From Candidatus Dechloromonas phosphorivorans (GTDB lineage Bacteria; Pseudomonadota; Gammaproteobacteria; Burkholderiales; Rhodocyclaceae), in assembly GCA_016721185.1 (NCBI GenBank), contig JADKIP010000017.1, forward strand, positions 62,001 to 126,000: a stretch of DNA of 64,000 bases. Reading direction: 5' to 3'. Every line of letters begins with the position of its first letter. Within the stretch, counting starts at the first letter, position 1. Shown here one piece after another: positions 1 through 9,057 of this stretch. The notes below the pieces were generated by a model. The model was given only the letters and a program-made list of their open reading frames with translations, searched no databases and was not told where the DNA came from. Both the position numbers and the translations under genes were made by a program.

Positions 1-2
1 AT

Positions 3-80
3 TCGCCATGGACGGGCTATATGATGACCGGCAAGGTCAAGACGACGCTGGTTGGCGGGCGCATCGTTTATCAGGCTTGA
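3..80 (+). CDS. C-terminal end of a dihydroorotase-like amidohydrolase (partial)
   Basis: Only the last 25 codons are in the window, read in the frame that begins at base 3. The peptide runs from SPWTGYMMTGKV to VGGRIVYQA. That is the usual end of class I dihydroorotases and related cyclic amidohydrolases, where a G-x-V-x-x-T-x-V-x-G-G-x-x-V-Y pattern closes the beta-sandwich. A strong hairpin terminator follows at once. The product name rests on this short tail alone. Confidence 0.6.
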   Translation, partial: SPWTGYMMTGKVKTTLVGGRIVYQA

Positions 81-95
81 GGCTGTTACCCCACG

Positions 96-125
96 AAAAA
101 CGGCGGGTTGCAGCCCGCCGTTTTT
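96..125. terminator. Bidirectional intrinsic terminator
   Basis: The inverted repeat CGGCGGG / CCCGCCG has a six-base loop and is flanked by five A on the left and five T on the right. It can stop transcription from both sides, between the dihydroorotase-like gene (plus) and the M20 peptidase gene (minus). Confidence 0.85.
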
Positions 126-154
126 CGTTGACGCTGAAATGCTTCGGTCTGACT

Positions 155-1540
155 TTAGCGCGGCTTCGCCAACACGCTCAGCACCGCCACGGTATTGACT
201 TTCGCCCCGATCGGGATGGCGGCTAGGTCAACGAAGAAATCCGGGTTGTGGTTGGCGTAAGGAAACGGCTTGCCAGCCGCCTGCGCCTTGGCAAAAATGT
301 CGGGTGGCGCAACGCCGACCAGCATGAAGGCATACGGAGTGTTCAGCGGCTTGAAGGCTTCCTGAAAGTCTTCCGAGCCCATGACCGAGGGGAACTGGTC
401 GATCACCTTGCCTTTGCCGAGCAAACCTTCCAGCGCCGGGTTGATGCGCGCGACCAGCGCCTTGTCGTTAATCAGCGGGCCGGAGTTGCCTTTCATCAGC
501 CGGGTCGGCATCTTGTCGGTGCTTACCCCGGCGGCAATCGCCACGCCCTGGTTGATTTCGTCGATGCGCTTGAGCATTTGCTCGCGCACTTCGGGGGTGA
601 ACCAGCGCAAATTGAGTTTGAGCACGGCACTGTCGGGAATCACGTTGTTGTCGCGCCCGACGACAATTGAGCCGACCGAAAGCACCGCCGAGGCCTGCGG
701 GTCGAGGTTGCGGCTGATGATGGTCTGGTAGGCCAGCACCGCCTGCGCCGCCATCACCACCGGGTCGATGGTCATCTGCGGCGTTGAGCCATGCCCGCCA
801 ATGCCATAAAACGTGATGTCGAGCTGATCAACCCCCGCCATGCGCACGCCGGGCGAACTGGCGACGTAGCCCACCGGCCCCGGTGCGGTATGCGTCCCGA
901 ACGCGTAGTCGGGCTTGGGGAAACCGCGCTCCCATAATTTGTCTTCCACCATTGCTTGCGCTCCCGTGCCCACTTCCTCGGCAGGTTGGGCGTAAGCCAC
1001 CAGGGTGCCTGACCAGTCTGCTTTCATCGTCGCCATTGCCTTGGCCATGCCGAGCAGCCACGTCACATGCGCGTCATGGCCGCAGGCATGCATGACATCA
1101 ATCTCGCTGCCATCGGCCAGCCGCTGTTTCGCCGTTGCCGCGTAAGGCAGGCCGGTGGCTTCGCGAACCGAATTCGAATCCATATCGGCGCGGAACCAGA
1201 CGGTTGGGCCGGGGCCGTTTTTCAACACGCCAACCACGCCGGTCTGGCCCACCCCTTCGGTGACCGCAAAGCCTAGCGCTTTAAGGTTCTTTGCAACGAT
1301 TGCCGCGGTGCGCTTCTCGGTGAAGCCGATTTCCGGGTGCTGATGCAAATCCTTGAAAATAGCCGTGAGGCGTGCCGTGTCGGCATCAACCGCGTTGTTC
1401 ACTTTGCTGATCAGGGCCGGCGGCAACGGCGCATCAGTGATCGCTGTATTCACTTCGGCTAGTGCGCTCGTTGCCAGCGAAAGTGCGGCGCCAAGGGCCA
1501 GCGGGAGGAGGGCAAGATTTCGCGGCAAGTGAAAGTTCAT
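155..1540 (-). CDS. M20-family amidohydrolase / hippurate hydrolase-like peptidase, exported
   Basis: A predicted zinc-dependent amidohydrolase that would cleave N-acyl amino acids or small peptides. The M20 signatures are in order: the metal-binding HACGHDAH, AQPAEEVGTGA with the catalytic and metal-binding glutamates, the dimerisation-domain GGHGSTP, and a C-terminal metal-ligand region MGSEDF. I start at 1540 (MNFHLPRN), which gives a clean signal peptide ending near SALA; a start 21 codons upstream is open but would bury it. The signal peptide suggests a periplasmic enzyme, whereas many relatives are cytoplasmic. It stands alone between two plus-strand genes. The substrate cannot be told from sequence. 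Confidence 0.88.
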   Translation of the reverse strand: MNFHLPRNLALLPLALGAALSLATSALAEVNTAITDAPLPPALISKVNNAVDADTARLTAIFKDLHQHPEIGFTEKRTAAIVAKNLKALGFAVTEGVGQTGVVGVLKNGPGPTVWFRADMDSNSVREATGLPYAATAKQRLADGSEIDVMHACGHDAHVTWLLGMAKAMATMKADWSGTLVAYAQPAEEVGTGAQAMVEDKLWERGFPKPDYAFGTHTAPGPVGYVASSPGVRMAGVDQLDITFYGIGGHGSTPQMTIDPVVMAAQAVLAYQTIISRNLDPQASAVLSVGSIVVGRDNNVIPDSAVLKLNLRWFTPEVREQMLKRIDEINQGVAIAAGVSTDKMPTRLMKGNSGPLINDKALVARINPALEGLLGKGKVIDQFPSVMGSEDFQEAFKPLNTPYAFMLVGVAPPDIFAKAQAAGKPFPYANHNPDFFVDLAAIPIGAKVNTVAVLSVLAKPR

Positions 1541-1635
1541 GGGGCGCCTTTGTCGGTAGAAATATTCAGCGAATGAGTGAAAATACCTGCTCGGAGGATA
1601 CACTTTGCGCTTGAGCCGGCTATGCCATTCGGTAA

Positions 1636-2796
1636 ATGAGCGCCGCCGCCATGCTCTTCAAACCGCAATCTTTACTGAACCGGAACCCCGTGCGCCTACC
1701 TCGAATCCTTGATCTGCCTGCCATCACCCTGATTGTTCCGCTGCTGGCTTGCGCTCTGCTGTTATCCGGCTTGGGGAGCGGTGGCAGTGCGTTGTTTCTG
1801 GGCCTGGTATCGCTGACCCTGATTGCCACCGTCCTGGTCGCCGTTTATCACGCCGAGATCATTGCGCACCGCATCGGCGAACCGCTGGGCACGCTGGTTC
1901 TGGCGCTGGCGGTAACCGTGATCGAAGTTTCCTTGATCATCTCGATGATGCTCTCGGGCGGCGACGAAGCGCGCAGCCTGGCGCGGGATACTGTTTTTGC
2001 CACGGTGATGATCATCTGCAACGGTGTGGTCGGCATTTGTCTGCTGGCTGGTGGCATTCGCCATCGCATCGTTCGCTTTCGTGCTGAAGGCAGTAGCGCC
2101 GCGCTCTCCGTGCTGGCGGCGCTGACCACGCTGACGCTGATTCTGCCGCAATTCACCACCACCACGCCGGGGCCAAGCTACTCGAATGCGCAGTTGGGGT
2201 TTGCCAGTTTGATGTCGCTGATTCTTTATCTGGTCTTCGTTTTTGTGCAAACGGTGCGCCATAAAGACCATTTTCTGGCGCATGTGCATGAGAGCGATTT
2301 AGCAACTGACGATGCAACTGCCCATGCCAGCTCGCCGCAACTTGCCACCAGCTGGGCCAGCTTTGTGCTGCTTTTGCTCGCCTTGGTCGGCGTTGTCGGT
2401 TTGGCCAAACAGTTGTCGCCGGCAATCAAGAGCGGGGTCGAAGCGATGTCTGCCCCGCTGGCGGTCATCGGTATCGCCATCGCCCTGCTCGTTCTCATGC
2501 CGGAAACGTTGGCTGCCTTACGGGCGGCGCGGCGCAACCAGATTCAGACCAGTCTCAATCTGGCATTGGGCTCTGCATTGGCCACCATCGGTCTGACCAT
2601 TCCTGCGGTGGGTGCGGTCGCCATCTCGCTCGGTATGACGCTCGATCTTGGCTTGCCTGCCAAGGAAATTGTTCTTTTAGCCCTGACCCTGATCGTCAGC
2701 GCCATCACTGTAATTGGCGGTCAAGCCACGATCATGCAAGGCACGGTTCACCTTGTGCTGTTCGCCGTCTTCTTGTTTCTGGCGATTTTTCCTTGA
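1636..2796 (+). CDS. chaA: Calcium/sodium:proton antiporter, ChaA type
   Basis: A 386-residue integral membrane protein with about eleven hydrophobic segments. It carries the two alpha-repeat signatures of the CaCA exchanger superfamily: HAEIIAHRIGEPLGTL followed by LAVTVIEVSLI in the first half, and SAPLAVIGIAIALLVLMPET in the second. These match the ChaA subgroup closely, and the length is close to E. coli ChaA (366). It exchanges Na+, K+ or Ca2+ for H+ across the inner membrane. Nothing nearby suggests an operon. A later ATG (MLFKPQSL, five codons in) is also possible. Confidence 0.9.
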   Translation: MSAAAMLFKPQSLLNRNPVRLPRILDLPAITLIVPLLACALLLSGLGSGGSALFLGLVSLTLIATVLVAVYHAEIIAHRIGEPLGTLVLALAVTVIEVSLIISMMLSGGDEARSLARDTVFATVMIICNGVVGICLLAGGIRHRIVRFRAEGSSAALSVLAALTTLTLILPQFTTTTPGPSYSNAQLGFASLMSLILYLVFVFVQTVRHKDHFLAHVHESDLATDDATAHASSPQLATSWASFVLLLLALVGVVGLAKQLSPAIKSGVEAMSAPLAVIGIAIALLVLMPETLAALRAARRNQIQTSLNLALGSALATIGLTIPAVGAVAISLGMTLDLGLPAKEIVLLALTLIVSAITVIGGQATIMQGTVHLVLFAVFLFLAIFP

Positions 2797-2952
2797 GTTT
2801 TCAGGCGGTGTTTTTAGGCCATGTTTAAGGCGATTTTTTTAGACGACAAGGCGTGGAAATTGCCCGATTTTCGCGGTTGACCCTAGGGCCAGACCTTGCT
2901 TCTATGGTCGCAGCATTGCTGCCCAATTGGCGCATTTCCCGGCTTCATTCCT

Positions 2953-5742
2953 TTAAGCCGGATCAGCAGTTGCTTTCGTGCCCTGAAGACCGGAAAGCCC
3001 GGCACAGGCTACAGCCGCGGCATAGGGCAAGGCTTGCAGGCTGAGCGCCAATATCCAGCCGGCCAGCGCATTGCCGGCGTCGGGTGGCTGGAGCGCAATC
3101 AGCGCGGCGATGCAGCCCAGCAGGCCGCCGAGCAGAAGCAATTCCTCGCGCACCGAGGCGAAGGTGTTTGGCTTTTTGACTTTCGGCGCGTCTGGCTTGT
3201 CGCTCGCCAGCCCTTTTCGCGTGACTTCAAAAACCGCCTGCCGCCGCGACAATCCGGCAATCACCCCGCGCGCAATACTGTGCGAAAGCCCCATACCGGC
3301 CAGCGCCGCACCGGCAATGTCCGCGCTCGGGCTGGGCACGCGGCGCCCGTAAAGCAGCGGCGCAAGCACCAGCCGAACGGCGAAAAATACCGCCAGCGGC
3401 GCGACGAAAAGCGCGATGGGCAGGCCGAAGGTTTCGGGGGCGATCAGCACCCCGAGCGTCCATAGCATGGCGGCGATACTGAACAAAAGGTGCAGGGCAT
3501 CGCCCAGCCAGGGCAACCAGCCGGCGACAAAATGGTAGCGCAGGGCCGGGCGCAGTTTGGCGCCGGTCAGCAGGACGCGCCAGTGCCGGCGCAAAATCTG
3601 CATCGCGCCTTGCGCCCAGCGCCGGCGCTGGCGCTGATAGGCGGCAAAGTCGGTCGGAACGAGGCCGGTGCCGAGCACCTGATCGACATAAACGACGCGC
3701 AAATCCTGCTGCAGGAGGCGCAGGCCGAGTTCGGTGTCTTCACAGACGCAGGCCGGCTCCCAACCGCCCACCTGGCGCAGGGCCGGGGCGCGGATCAGGG
3801 TCATCGTGCCAAGCTGGATCGCCGCGTCGCGCTCCTGACGGTGGTGCATGCCGATGCGGAAAAAGCCGTCGTACTCCCAATTCATCATGCGGCTCAGCGC
3901 TGACCCGCCCCAATCGCGGTGGGCCTGGGGCGACTGTACGACGCCGACCGTCGGGTCGGCAAAATGGCCGGCAAGGGCGCTCAACCAGTTGGTTTTGACC
4001 AAATAATCGGCGTCGACCACAGCAATCCATTCGGCGCGTGGGTCGGTTTTTTCCAGCGCAAAATTCAGCGCCCCGGCCTTGTAACCCGGCCAGTCAGGCA
4101 GGTGATAGAAGCGCAGCGGCGTCCGTGTGCCGGCGGCGAGGCGCGCCCGTACGTAGTCTTCGACCGGCTCCCAGAGCGCCGGGTCGGCCGTGTTGTTGTC
4201 GACAATCACCACTTCAAAAGCCGGCCAATCCAGCGCCAGCAGGCTGTCGATGGTGGCGATCACCATTGCCGGCGGCTCGTTGCAGCAGGCAAGATGAATG
4301 CTGACGAAAGGCGGTGCTGTGAGTGCACCCAAGGGGCGCGCCGCCGCCTCGTTGCGCAGGCTGCCGGGCCAGAACAGTTCGGCAAATTCAAAAAGCTGGA
4401 CGAGCAGGATTGCGCCCATCACGGCTAGCGACGGGATCAGCACGGCCAGAAAAGCCATGTCGAGCGGCCGCAAATAGTGGCTCAAGGGCAGGGCGGCGAG
4501 CAGGATGGCAAAGGAGGCAACGGCTTGCAGGCTGAGCGCAAAGGCGACGCGCCCGGCCAGGCGCATGGGCGTGAAGGCGAGCAAAAACGGCAGCACGGCG
4601 AGCAAGCCCAGCCCGGAAGCGAGCAGCGCCTTGCCTTGCCAATAGGGGTCGGCCTGCACCGGGCCGGTGAAGGCAAACTTGGGCTGGCGTGACGCATCGA
4701 GCAGACCCCAGTGCGCGCCGACCGCGCGCTCGGTGGCGTATTTCCACGGCTGGTCGATGGCTTCCATCAGGTAGTAATCGAGATTGAGCTGGCTTGCTCT
4801 GGCCAAAAACGCCCGGACGAACAGCGCCTGATTGTCCGGGCTGGCCTCGGCTGCGGCGCGGCGGTCGCCATTGCTCGGCCAGCCGATTTCGCCGATCACC
4901 ACCGGTTTATTGGGAAAGCGCTGGCGCACTTCGGCGTAGCGTTGCAAGGCGTAATCGAGCGCAGTATCGACCGGCAGGCCTTCCCAATAAGGCAGCAGAT
5001 GCACCGTGATGAAATCGACGTGATCGGCCAAGGCCGGCTGGGCGAGCCAGACATGCCAAGGTTCGGCGGTCGACACGGGGATTTTCAGCGCGCTGCGCAA
5101 GCGATCCAGATAAGCGTACAACTCGGCCGGTTTCAGTTCGTCGCGCAACTGTGTTTCGTTGCCGGCGATGACGCGCTCGATGTTTGGGGATTGGCTCGCT
5201 GCGCTAATCAGGGCTTCGATTTCGCGCTCGTTGTTGGGCCGCCGGGCGTCGAACCAGGCGCCGGCAGTCAGGCGCAGGCCTTTTTCAGCGGCCAGCGCCG
5301 GCAGCTTGGGCAGTTCGCTGGCGCTGTAGGTGCGCAGCCGCGTCGTCATGCCGGCCAGTTGTTGCAGGTCGGCGGCGAGTTCGGCATCGCTCGGAAAGCG
5401 CTGAGTCAGCGGACTATCCCAGCGCTGGAAGCCGTTGTAGGCCAGGCCAGCAACGCGCGGCGAGGCATCCGGGGCGGCAATTTGCGGATTGAAGGCCCAC
5501 CAGACCACATAGTTGAGCAGCGTGACCAGCAGTGCAATGATCACGGCACTGATCCGCCGCCCGGCCTTGCCCTGCCGGCGCTCGGAATGGCGTTCCGGCG
5601 AACCGGCTTGCGGCGGTGTCGGGCTGCTGGTCGCCGTCGTTTTCTGCGTTACGATCAATGCCTCACTCAAGACGCCAGCGCTCAACCGCGGCGAAGACGC
5701 CTGCGCCAGCCATGACCGCCGATTTGCCCGATTTGTTTTCAC
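2953..5742 (-). CDS. GH17-GT2 fusion: membrane beta-glucan synthase/transglycosylase
   Basis: A 929-residue protein with, in order: a basic N-terminus and one membrane helix (about 68-88), a periplasmic GH17-like domain (about 100-360), a group of helices, a cytoplasmic GT2 domain (about 470-720) and more helices. The GH17 part keeps the acid/base Glu in AGNETQLRDE and the nucleophile Glu in VIGEIGWPSNG. The GT2 part has DADYL, the CEDTELG motif and QRRRWAQG (QxxRW). This layout matches NdvB/NdvC-like proteins, whose GH17 domains branch or extend beta-1,3-glucans. It is divergent to a second GH17 gene, and their 5' ends overlap. The start is uncertain: ATG at 5742 is the longest, and a TTG near 5660 preceded by GTGAGG would avoid the overlap. 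Confidence 0.85.
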   Translation of the reverse strand: MKTNRANRRSWLAQASSPRLSAGVLSEALIVTQKTTATSSPTPPQAGSPERHSERRQGKAGRRISAVIIALLVTLLNYVVWWAFNPQIAAPDASPRVAGLAYNGFQRWDSPLTQRFPSDAELAADLQQLAGMTTRLRTYSASELPKLPALAAEKGLRLTAGAWFDARRPNNEREIEALISAASQSPNIERVIAGNETQLRDELKPAELYAYLDRLRSALKIPVSTAEPWHVWLAQPALADHVDFITVHLLPYWEGLPVDTALDYALQRYAEVRQRFPNKPVVIGEIGWPSNGDRRAAAEASPDNQALFVRAFLARASQLNLDYYLMEAIDQPWKYATERAVGAHWGLLDASRQPKFAFTGPVQADPYWQGKALLASGLGLLAVLPFLLAFTPMRLAGRVAFALSLQAVASFAILLAALPLSHYLRPLDMAFLAVLIPSLAVMGAILLVQLFEFAELFWPGSLRNEAAARPLGALTAPPFVSIHLACCNEPPAMVIATIDSLLALDWPAFEVVIVDNNTADPALWEPVEDYVRARLAAGTRTPLRFYHLPDWPGYKAGALNFALEKTDPRAEWIAVVDADYLVKTNWLSALAGHFADPTVGVVQSPQAHRDWGGSALSRMMNWEYDGFFRIGMHHRQERDAAIQLGTMTLIRAPALRQVGGWEPACVCEDTELGLRLLQQDLRVVYVDQVLGTGLVPTDFAAYQRQRRRWAQGAMQILRRHWRVLLTGAKLRPALRYHFVAGWLPWLGDALHLLFSIAAMLWTLGVLIAPETFGLPIALFVAPLAVFFAVRLVLAPLLYGRRVPSPSADIAGAALAGMGLSHSIARGVIAGLSRRQAVFEVTRKGLASDKPDAPKVKKPNTFASVREELLLLGGLLGCIAALIALQPPDAGNALAGWILALSLQALPYAAAVACAGLSGLQGTKATADPA

Positions 5743-7043
5743 AAAAACCTGTCCCCATGTGGCGTCGCGCCCTGGTTTTGGGCGGGCTGGCGCTGGGTTT
5801 GTTGATTCTGCTGCTCTGGTCGTTCAATCAGGGCCGGCCGGGGGCGCTGCCCGAGGCCGCCGAATTGCGCCTGCCCTGTGTTTCCTACGCGCCGTTTCGC
5901 CGCCCCGGCCATTCGCCATTCGACCCGGCTTTGAGAGTCGCCCCGGCGATGATCGAGGCCGATTTGCGCTTGCTCAGTCAGGTCACCGGCTGCATCCGCA
6001 CCTATGGACTCGACCACGGCCTTGATGCCGTGCCGGCGATTGCCCGCAAGCTCGGGTTGCGTGTCGTGCTGGGCGCCTGGATTGATGGCAACGCCGTGAC
6101 CAATCAGGCGCAGCTTGATAAGGCGCTGGGGCTGAGTCGTGACTACGCCGATGTGATTGATCTGCTGGTTGTCGGCAACGAAGTGCTGCTGCGTGGCGAG
6201 TTGCCGCCGGCCGAACTGGCCGGCTTGCTGGCCCGGGCCCGGCGCGAATCGGCGGTGCCGGTGGCTTATGCCGATGTCTGGGAATTCTGGGTGCGCCACG
6301 CCGATGCCTTGCGCCCGCACGTCGATGTCGTTGCCGCCCACGTCCTGCCCTACTGGGAAGACGAGCCGGTGGCGATCGAGCAGGCGGTGCTGCACGTTGC
6401 TGCGGTCAACGCCAAAATTCGCGCATTTTTTGCCCCGCTGCCGGTCTTCATCGCCGAAACCGGCTGGCCGGCCGCCGGGCGCCAGCGCGGTGCGGCCGTG
6501 CCCGGCCAGCTGGAACAGGCGCGCTTTATCCGCGAACTGCTGGCCCGTCAGGATGGCGCCTTGCATTACAACCTGATCGAAGGTTTCGACCAGCCGTGGA
6601 AGCGCCAGCTGGAAGGCGCGATGGGCGGCTACTGGGGGTTGTTCGCGGCCGATGGTACGCAACGGGTGAGCCTGAATGGCCCGGTGGCTGCTGATCCGGT
6701 GTGGTGGCGTTTGCCTCTGGGCGCGCTGATCGGGGGTGCTGCCGGGTTGTTGTGGGGATTGGGCGGCGGGATGTGGCGCGGGCCAAAATCCGCCAGCACC
6801 CGAAAACCTCATGGCAGGGCGGCAACTGCCGCGCTGATACTGGCCGGTGCCGGCCTCGTCCCGCTGGGGATTTTGCAAGGGCAGATGTTGCTGCAATGGA
6901 GCCGAAGTCCGCTCGACTGGACGTTTGGCGCTGGCGTTGCGCTCAGTGCCGGGCTGTGCGCCTTGTTGGCCGCAGGGCGCCTCGCCAGGGTGTTCGATGG
7001 CTGGATTCCACCAGAAAACCGCCCCGGCCTGATGGCTGTCTGA
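5712..7043 (+). CDS. GH17-family membrane-anchored beta-1,3-glucanase/transglycosylase
   Basis: One N-terminal membrane helix (LVLGGLALGLLILLLW) precedes a GH17 domain closely related to the one in the divergent fusion gene. Catalytic positions are visible: VGNEVLLRGE (acid/base Glu) and FIAETGWPAAG (nucleophile Glu), with the typical FDQPWK near the end of the domain. Two or three hydrophobic segments close the protein. It should act on the periplasmic side, on the polymer made by the neighbouring synthase. I chose ATG 5712; ATG 5757 (MWRRALV) is equally possible and an upstream start at 5616 seems too long. No clear ribosome site precedes any of them. Confidence 0.83.
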   Translation: MTADLPDLFSQKPVPMWRRALVLGGLALGLLILLLWSFNQGRPGALPEAAELRLPCVSYAPFRRPGHSPFDPALRVAPAMIEADLRLLSQVTGCIRTYGLDHGLDAVPAIARKLGLRVVLGAWIDGNAVTNQAQLDKALGLSRDYADVIDLLVVGNEVLLRGELPPAELAGLLARARRESAVPVAYADVWEFWVRHADALRPHVDVVAAHVLPYWEDEPVAIEQAVLHVAAVNAKIRAFFAPLPVFIAETGWPAAGRQRGAAVPGQLEQARFIRELLARQDGALHYNLIEGFDQPWKRQLEGAMGGYWGLFAADGTQRVSLNGPVAADPVWWRLPLGALIGGAAGLLWGLGGGMWRGPKSASTRKPHGRAATAALILAGAGLVPLGILQGQMLLQWSRSPLDWTFGAGVALSAGLCALLAAGRLARVFDGWIPPENRPGLMAV

Positions 7044-7414
7044 ACAGTAAAAACCAACGCAGCCAGCGCTGGCTGGCGATTGCCGTTGCGGTCCTGCTCG
7101 GCTTCGTTGCGCTGATGGCCGTTGGGCTGGTCTTCGACGCCCGCTATCGGCCGCTCGTCTGGCCCTTGCTGATTGCCCCGGCAGTCCTGATCTGCGCTCT
7201 TGCCGCCATGGGTGATCGGCTGGGCGCTGCGGCGAAGCTGGAACGTGGCTTGGCTTGCCTCATCGCCATAGCGGCCGGCTTGGTGGTCTGGCAGGAAGGT
7301 CTTGCCAATGGGCAGGCGCTGGGTCTGGCATTCACCTGGCTGGGGCTGGCGTTTGCCGTCGGTTGGCCTCAACGGACGACTCCCGGCAGCGGGCCGAGCT
7401 TGGCCAAACTCTGA
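7040..7414 (+). CDS. Small four-helix membrane protein, possible CTG start, coupled to the GH17 gene
   Basis: The frame that opens at the stop of the GH17 gene codes for about 124 residues with four hydrophobic stretches (for example WLAIAVAVLLGFVALM and LACLIAIAAGLVVW). No ATG or GTG occurs near its beginning. A CTG overlaps the upstream stop as CTGA, the arrangement used by coupled genes, and the first ATG is 25 codons further in (7115). Either it is a coupled small membrane protein with a rare start, or it is the C-terminal membrane part of the GH17 protein cut off by a frameshift. Its last 46 bases overlap the end of the convergent phosphatase-family gene. No family recognised. Confidence 0.45.
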   Translation: MNSKNQRSQRWLAIAVAVLLGFVALMAVGLVFDARYRPLVWPLLIAPAVLICALAAMGDRLGAAAKLERGLACLIAIAAGLVVWQEGLANGQALGLAFTWLGLAFAVGWPQRTTPGSGPSLAKL

Positions 7415-9057
7415 GCTGCCGGCGCGGCGAAGCTTTCCAGCATCATTCCGGTCAGGGCGTGCAATGCGCCAATTGCCTGTCGTGGCGGCTCCATGCCGGG
7501 CCGGAAACCTTGCTCGATAAAGCGCCCCAACAGTTTGCTGTCACGCGAAACAATATGCACCGGCACATCCCATGACGCCCCTTCGCCGGTGATGTTGGCC
7601 GCTGGCTGGTGGTCGCCGACCAGCACATAAATCGCTTCACGCGGTTCGGGCTGGCGAAAGTAGGCGCCCAGCCATTGGTAGGTGTAATTCACCATGCGCA
7701 GATAATCCGGCGCCATGTTCAGCCAGTTCGGCTTTTGGGCCAGTGTCTGGTGCGTTTCGGCCTCGTCGAAGGGCTGCGCCGCCAGCACCCGCGACCAATC
7801 CGCCTGGTACGGCGGCACCGGGCTGAAGGGCAGGTGGCAGGTAATGGTCGGGAAGAAGACGAAGCGCGGCGGTGTCCCGTTGTCGCGGGGGTGAATCTTT
7901 TCAAAACGAGCAGCGGTGAATTGGTCAGGCAGCTCCCAAAAACCCATTGCAGGGCCGGCGTAGCCGAGATCGCGGCGTTCGAGAAACACATCGAAGCCGT
8001 AAAAGGCGCGTTCCGGCCATTCCCAATTCAGCGCCGGATACAGGCCGAAAGTCTGGTAACCCTGCGCTTTGAACAGCGAGATCAAGGTCGGCCGTTGTGT
8101 GGTTAGCAGCAAATCGTGGCGCATCGGGTCGCTCAGGTCGATCCCCGAAAGTACGCCCAGTTGCGCCAAGTCCGAGCCGCCAGCGAAGGTTGGCGAACGG
8201 AAAAAGGCGGTGACGACATGCCGACCACTGGCCGCAATATCGGCGGCAAAACGCTCACGGCTCGGCCCCAGCGTCCGGGCAGCATGGGCGTCGTCGTAGG
8301 TGATTGCACCGACCGATTCGAGCATGATCAGATAAACATCGCGCCCGCCCAATGCGCCCAGCGTGTTCGCGGATTTTGCCGCCATTGCGGTGTCGACCGC
8401 AGTCGTCGCCGGCAACAATGCCGCCTGATGCTGCGGCGAAAAAGCGGCGGCCAACAACTGTACCTGGCGCCAATAAGAGGGAATCACCGGCTTGGCGACC
8501 AGCGGCCAGGTAAAGCTGGCCCCGGCTTGATTGGCCACCGCGAGCAGCACGGCAAGGGAACTCATCGCCCACCCCAGGCGGCTGCGCAGCGCGTAGGGCA
8601 CGGCGTCACGCGCGGTGACGGCAATGACGGCACGCAGCAGGCGAAACAGCCCCCAAAACAACACCCCAACTATCGCAACGATAGCGGCGCTTTGCCACCC
8701 TGATTTTTCCTGCGCCGACACCCATAAAAATCGCGGGATATTGGCCCCGTCCCAATACAGGTTGATCGGCCGCCCGAACAGGCTGGGGACGGTGACGTCG
8801 CCATAACGCCCGAGCACCAGCAGCAGAAAAACGAAGGTAAAAATGTTGAGGCTGCGCCGCGACAGCGCGCCACGCCAGGCCACCACGGCCAGCAAAGCGA
8901 GCCAGACCCAGACGAATTCCGGCGAAAGCCGGTGGTCGGGCAAAACGCCGGGCGTCGGCCACCAGTCGCGAAAACTGAGCATGCCATTGAGGAAGACGAT
9001 GGCCAGAAGCGCGCCGGTGATGCGGCGCCAGTCTTTGGGCGGCGCGGCGGCGCTCAT
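7369..9057 (-). CDS. Alkaline-phosphatase-superfamily membrane protein, LTA-synthase/sulfatase-like
   Basis: Four or five membrane helices in the first 230 residues are followed by a periplasmic sulfatase-fold domain. Visible metal or nucleophile motifs are LIMLESVGA (metal-binding Glu), SPTFAGGSD (Thr nucleophile position), CHLPF and VGDHQPA (Asp-His metal site). Proteins of this design transfer phosphoglycerol or phosphoethanolamine to lipids or glycans; the acceptor here is unknown. The start at 9057 overlaps the stop of the upstream methyltransferase as ATGA, so the two are translationally coupled. A longer frame to 9222 runs inside the methyltransferase and is not used. Confidence 0.82.
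   Translation of the reverse strand: MSAAAPPKDWRRITGALLAIVFLNGMLSFRDWWPTPGVLPDHRLSPEFVWVWLALLAVVAWRGALSRRSLNIFTFVFLLLVLGRYGDVTVPSLFGRPINLYWDGANIPRFLWVSAQEKSGWQSAAIVAIVGVLFWGLFRLLRAVIAVTARDAVPYALRSRLGWAMSSLAVLLAVANQAGASFTWPLVAKPVIPSYWRQVQLLAAAFSPQHQAALLPATTAVDTAMAAKSANTLGALGGRDVYLIMLESVGAITYDDAHAARTLGPSRERFAADIAASGRHVVTAFFRSPTFAGGSDLAQLGVLSGIDLSDPMRHDLLLTTQRPTLISLFKAQGYQTFGLYPALNWEWPERAFYGFDVFLERRDLGYAGPAMGFWELPDQFTAARFEKIHPRDNGTPPRFVFFPTITCHLPFSPVPPYQADWSRVLAAQPFDEAETHQTLAQKPNWLNMAPDYLRMVNYTYQWLGAYFRQPEPREAIYVLVGDHQPAANITGEGASWDVPVHIVSRDSKLLGRFIEQGFRPGMEPPRQAIGALHALTGMMLESFAAPAAQSLAKLGPLPGVVR

Noticed and set aside
4711..5715. 334-residue plus-strand frame
   Set aside because: Antisense to the GH17 domain of the synthase gene, whose motifs are unmistakable.
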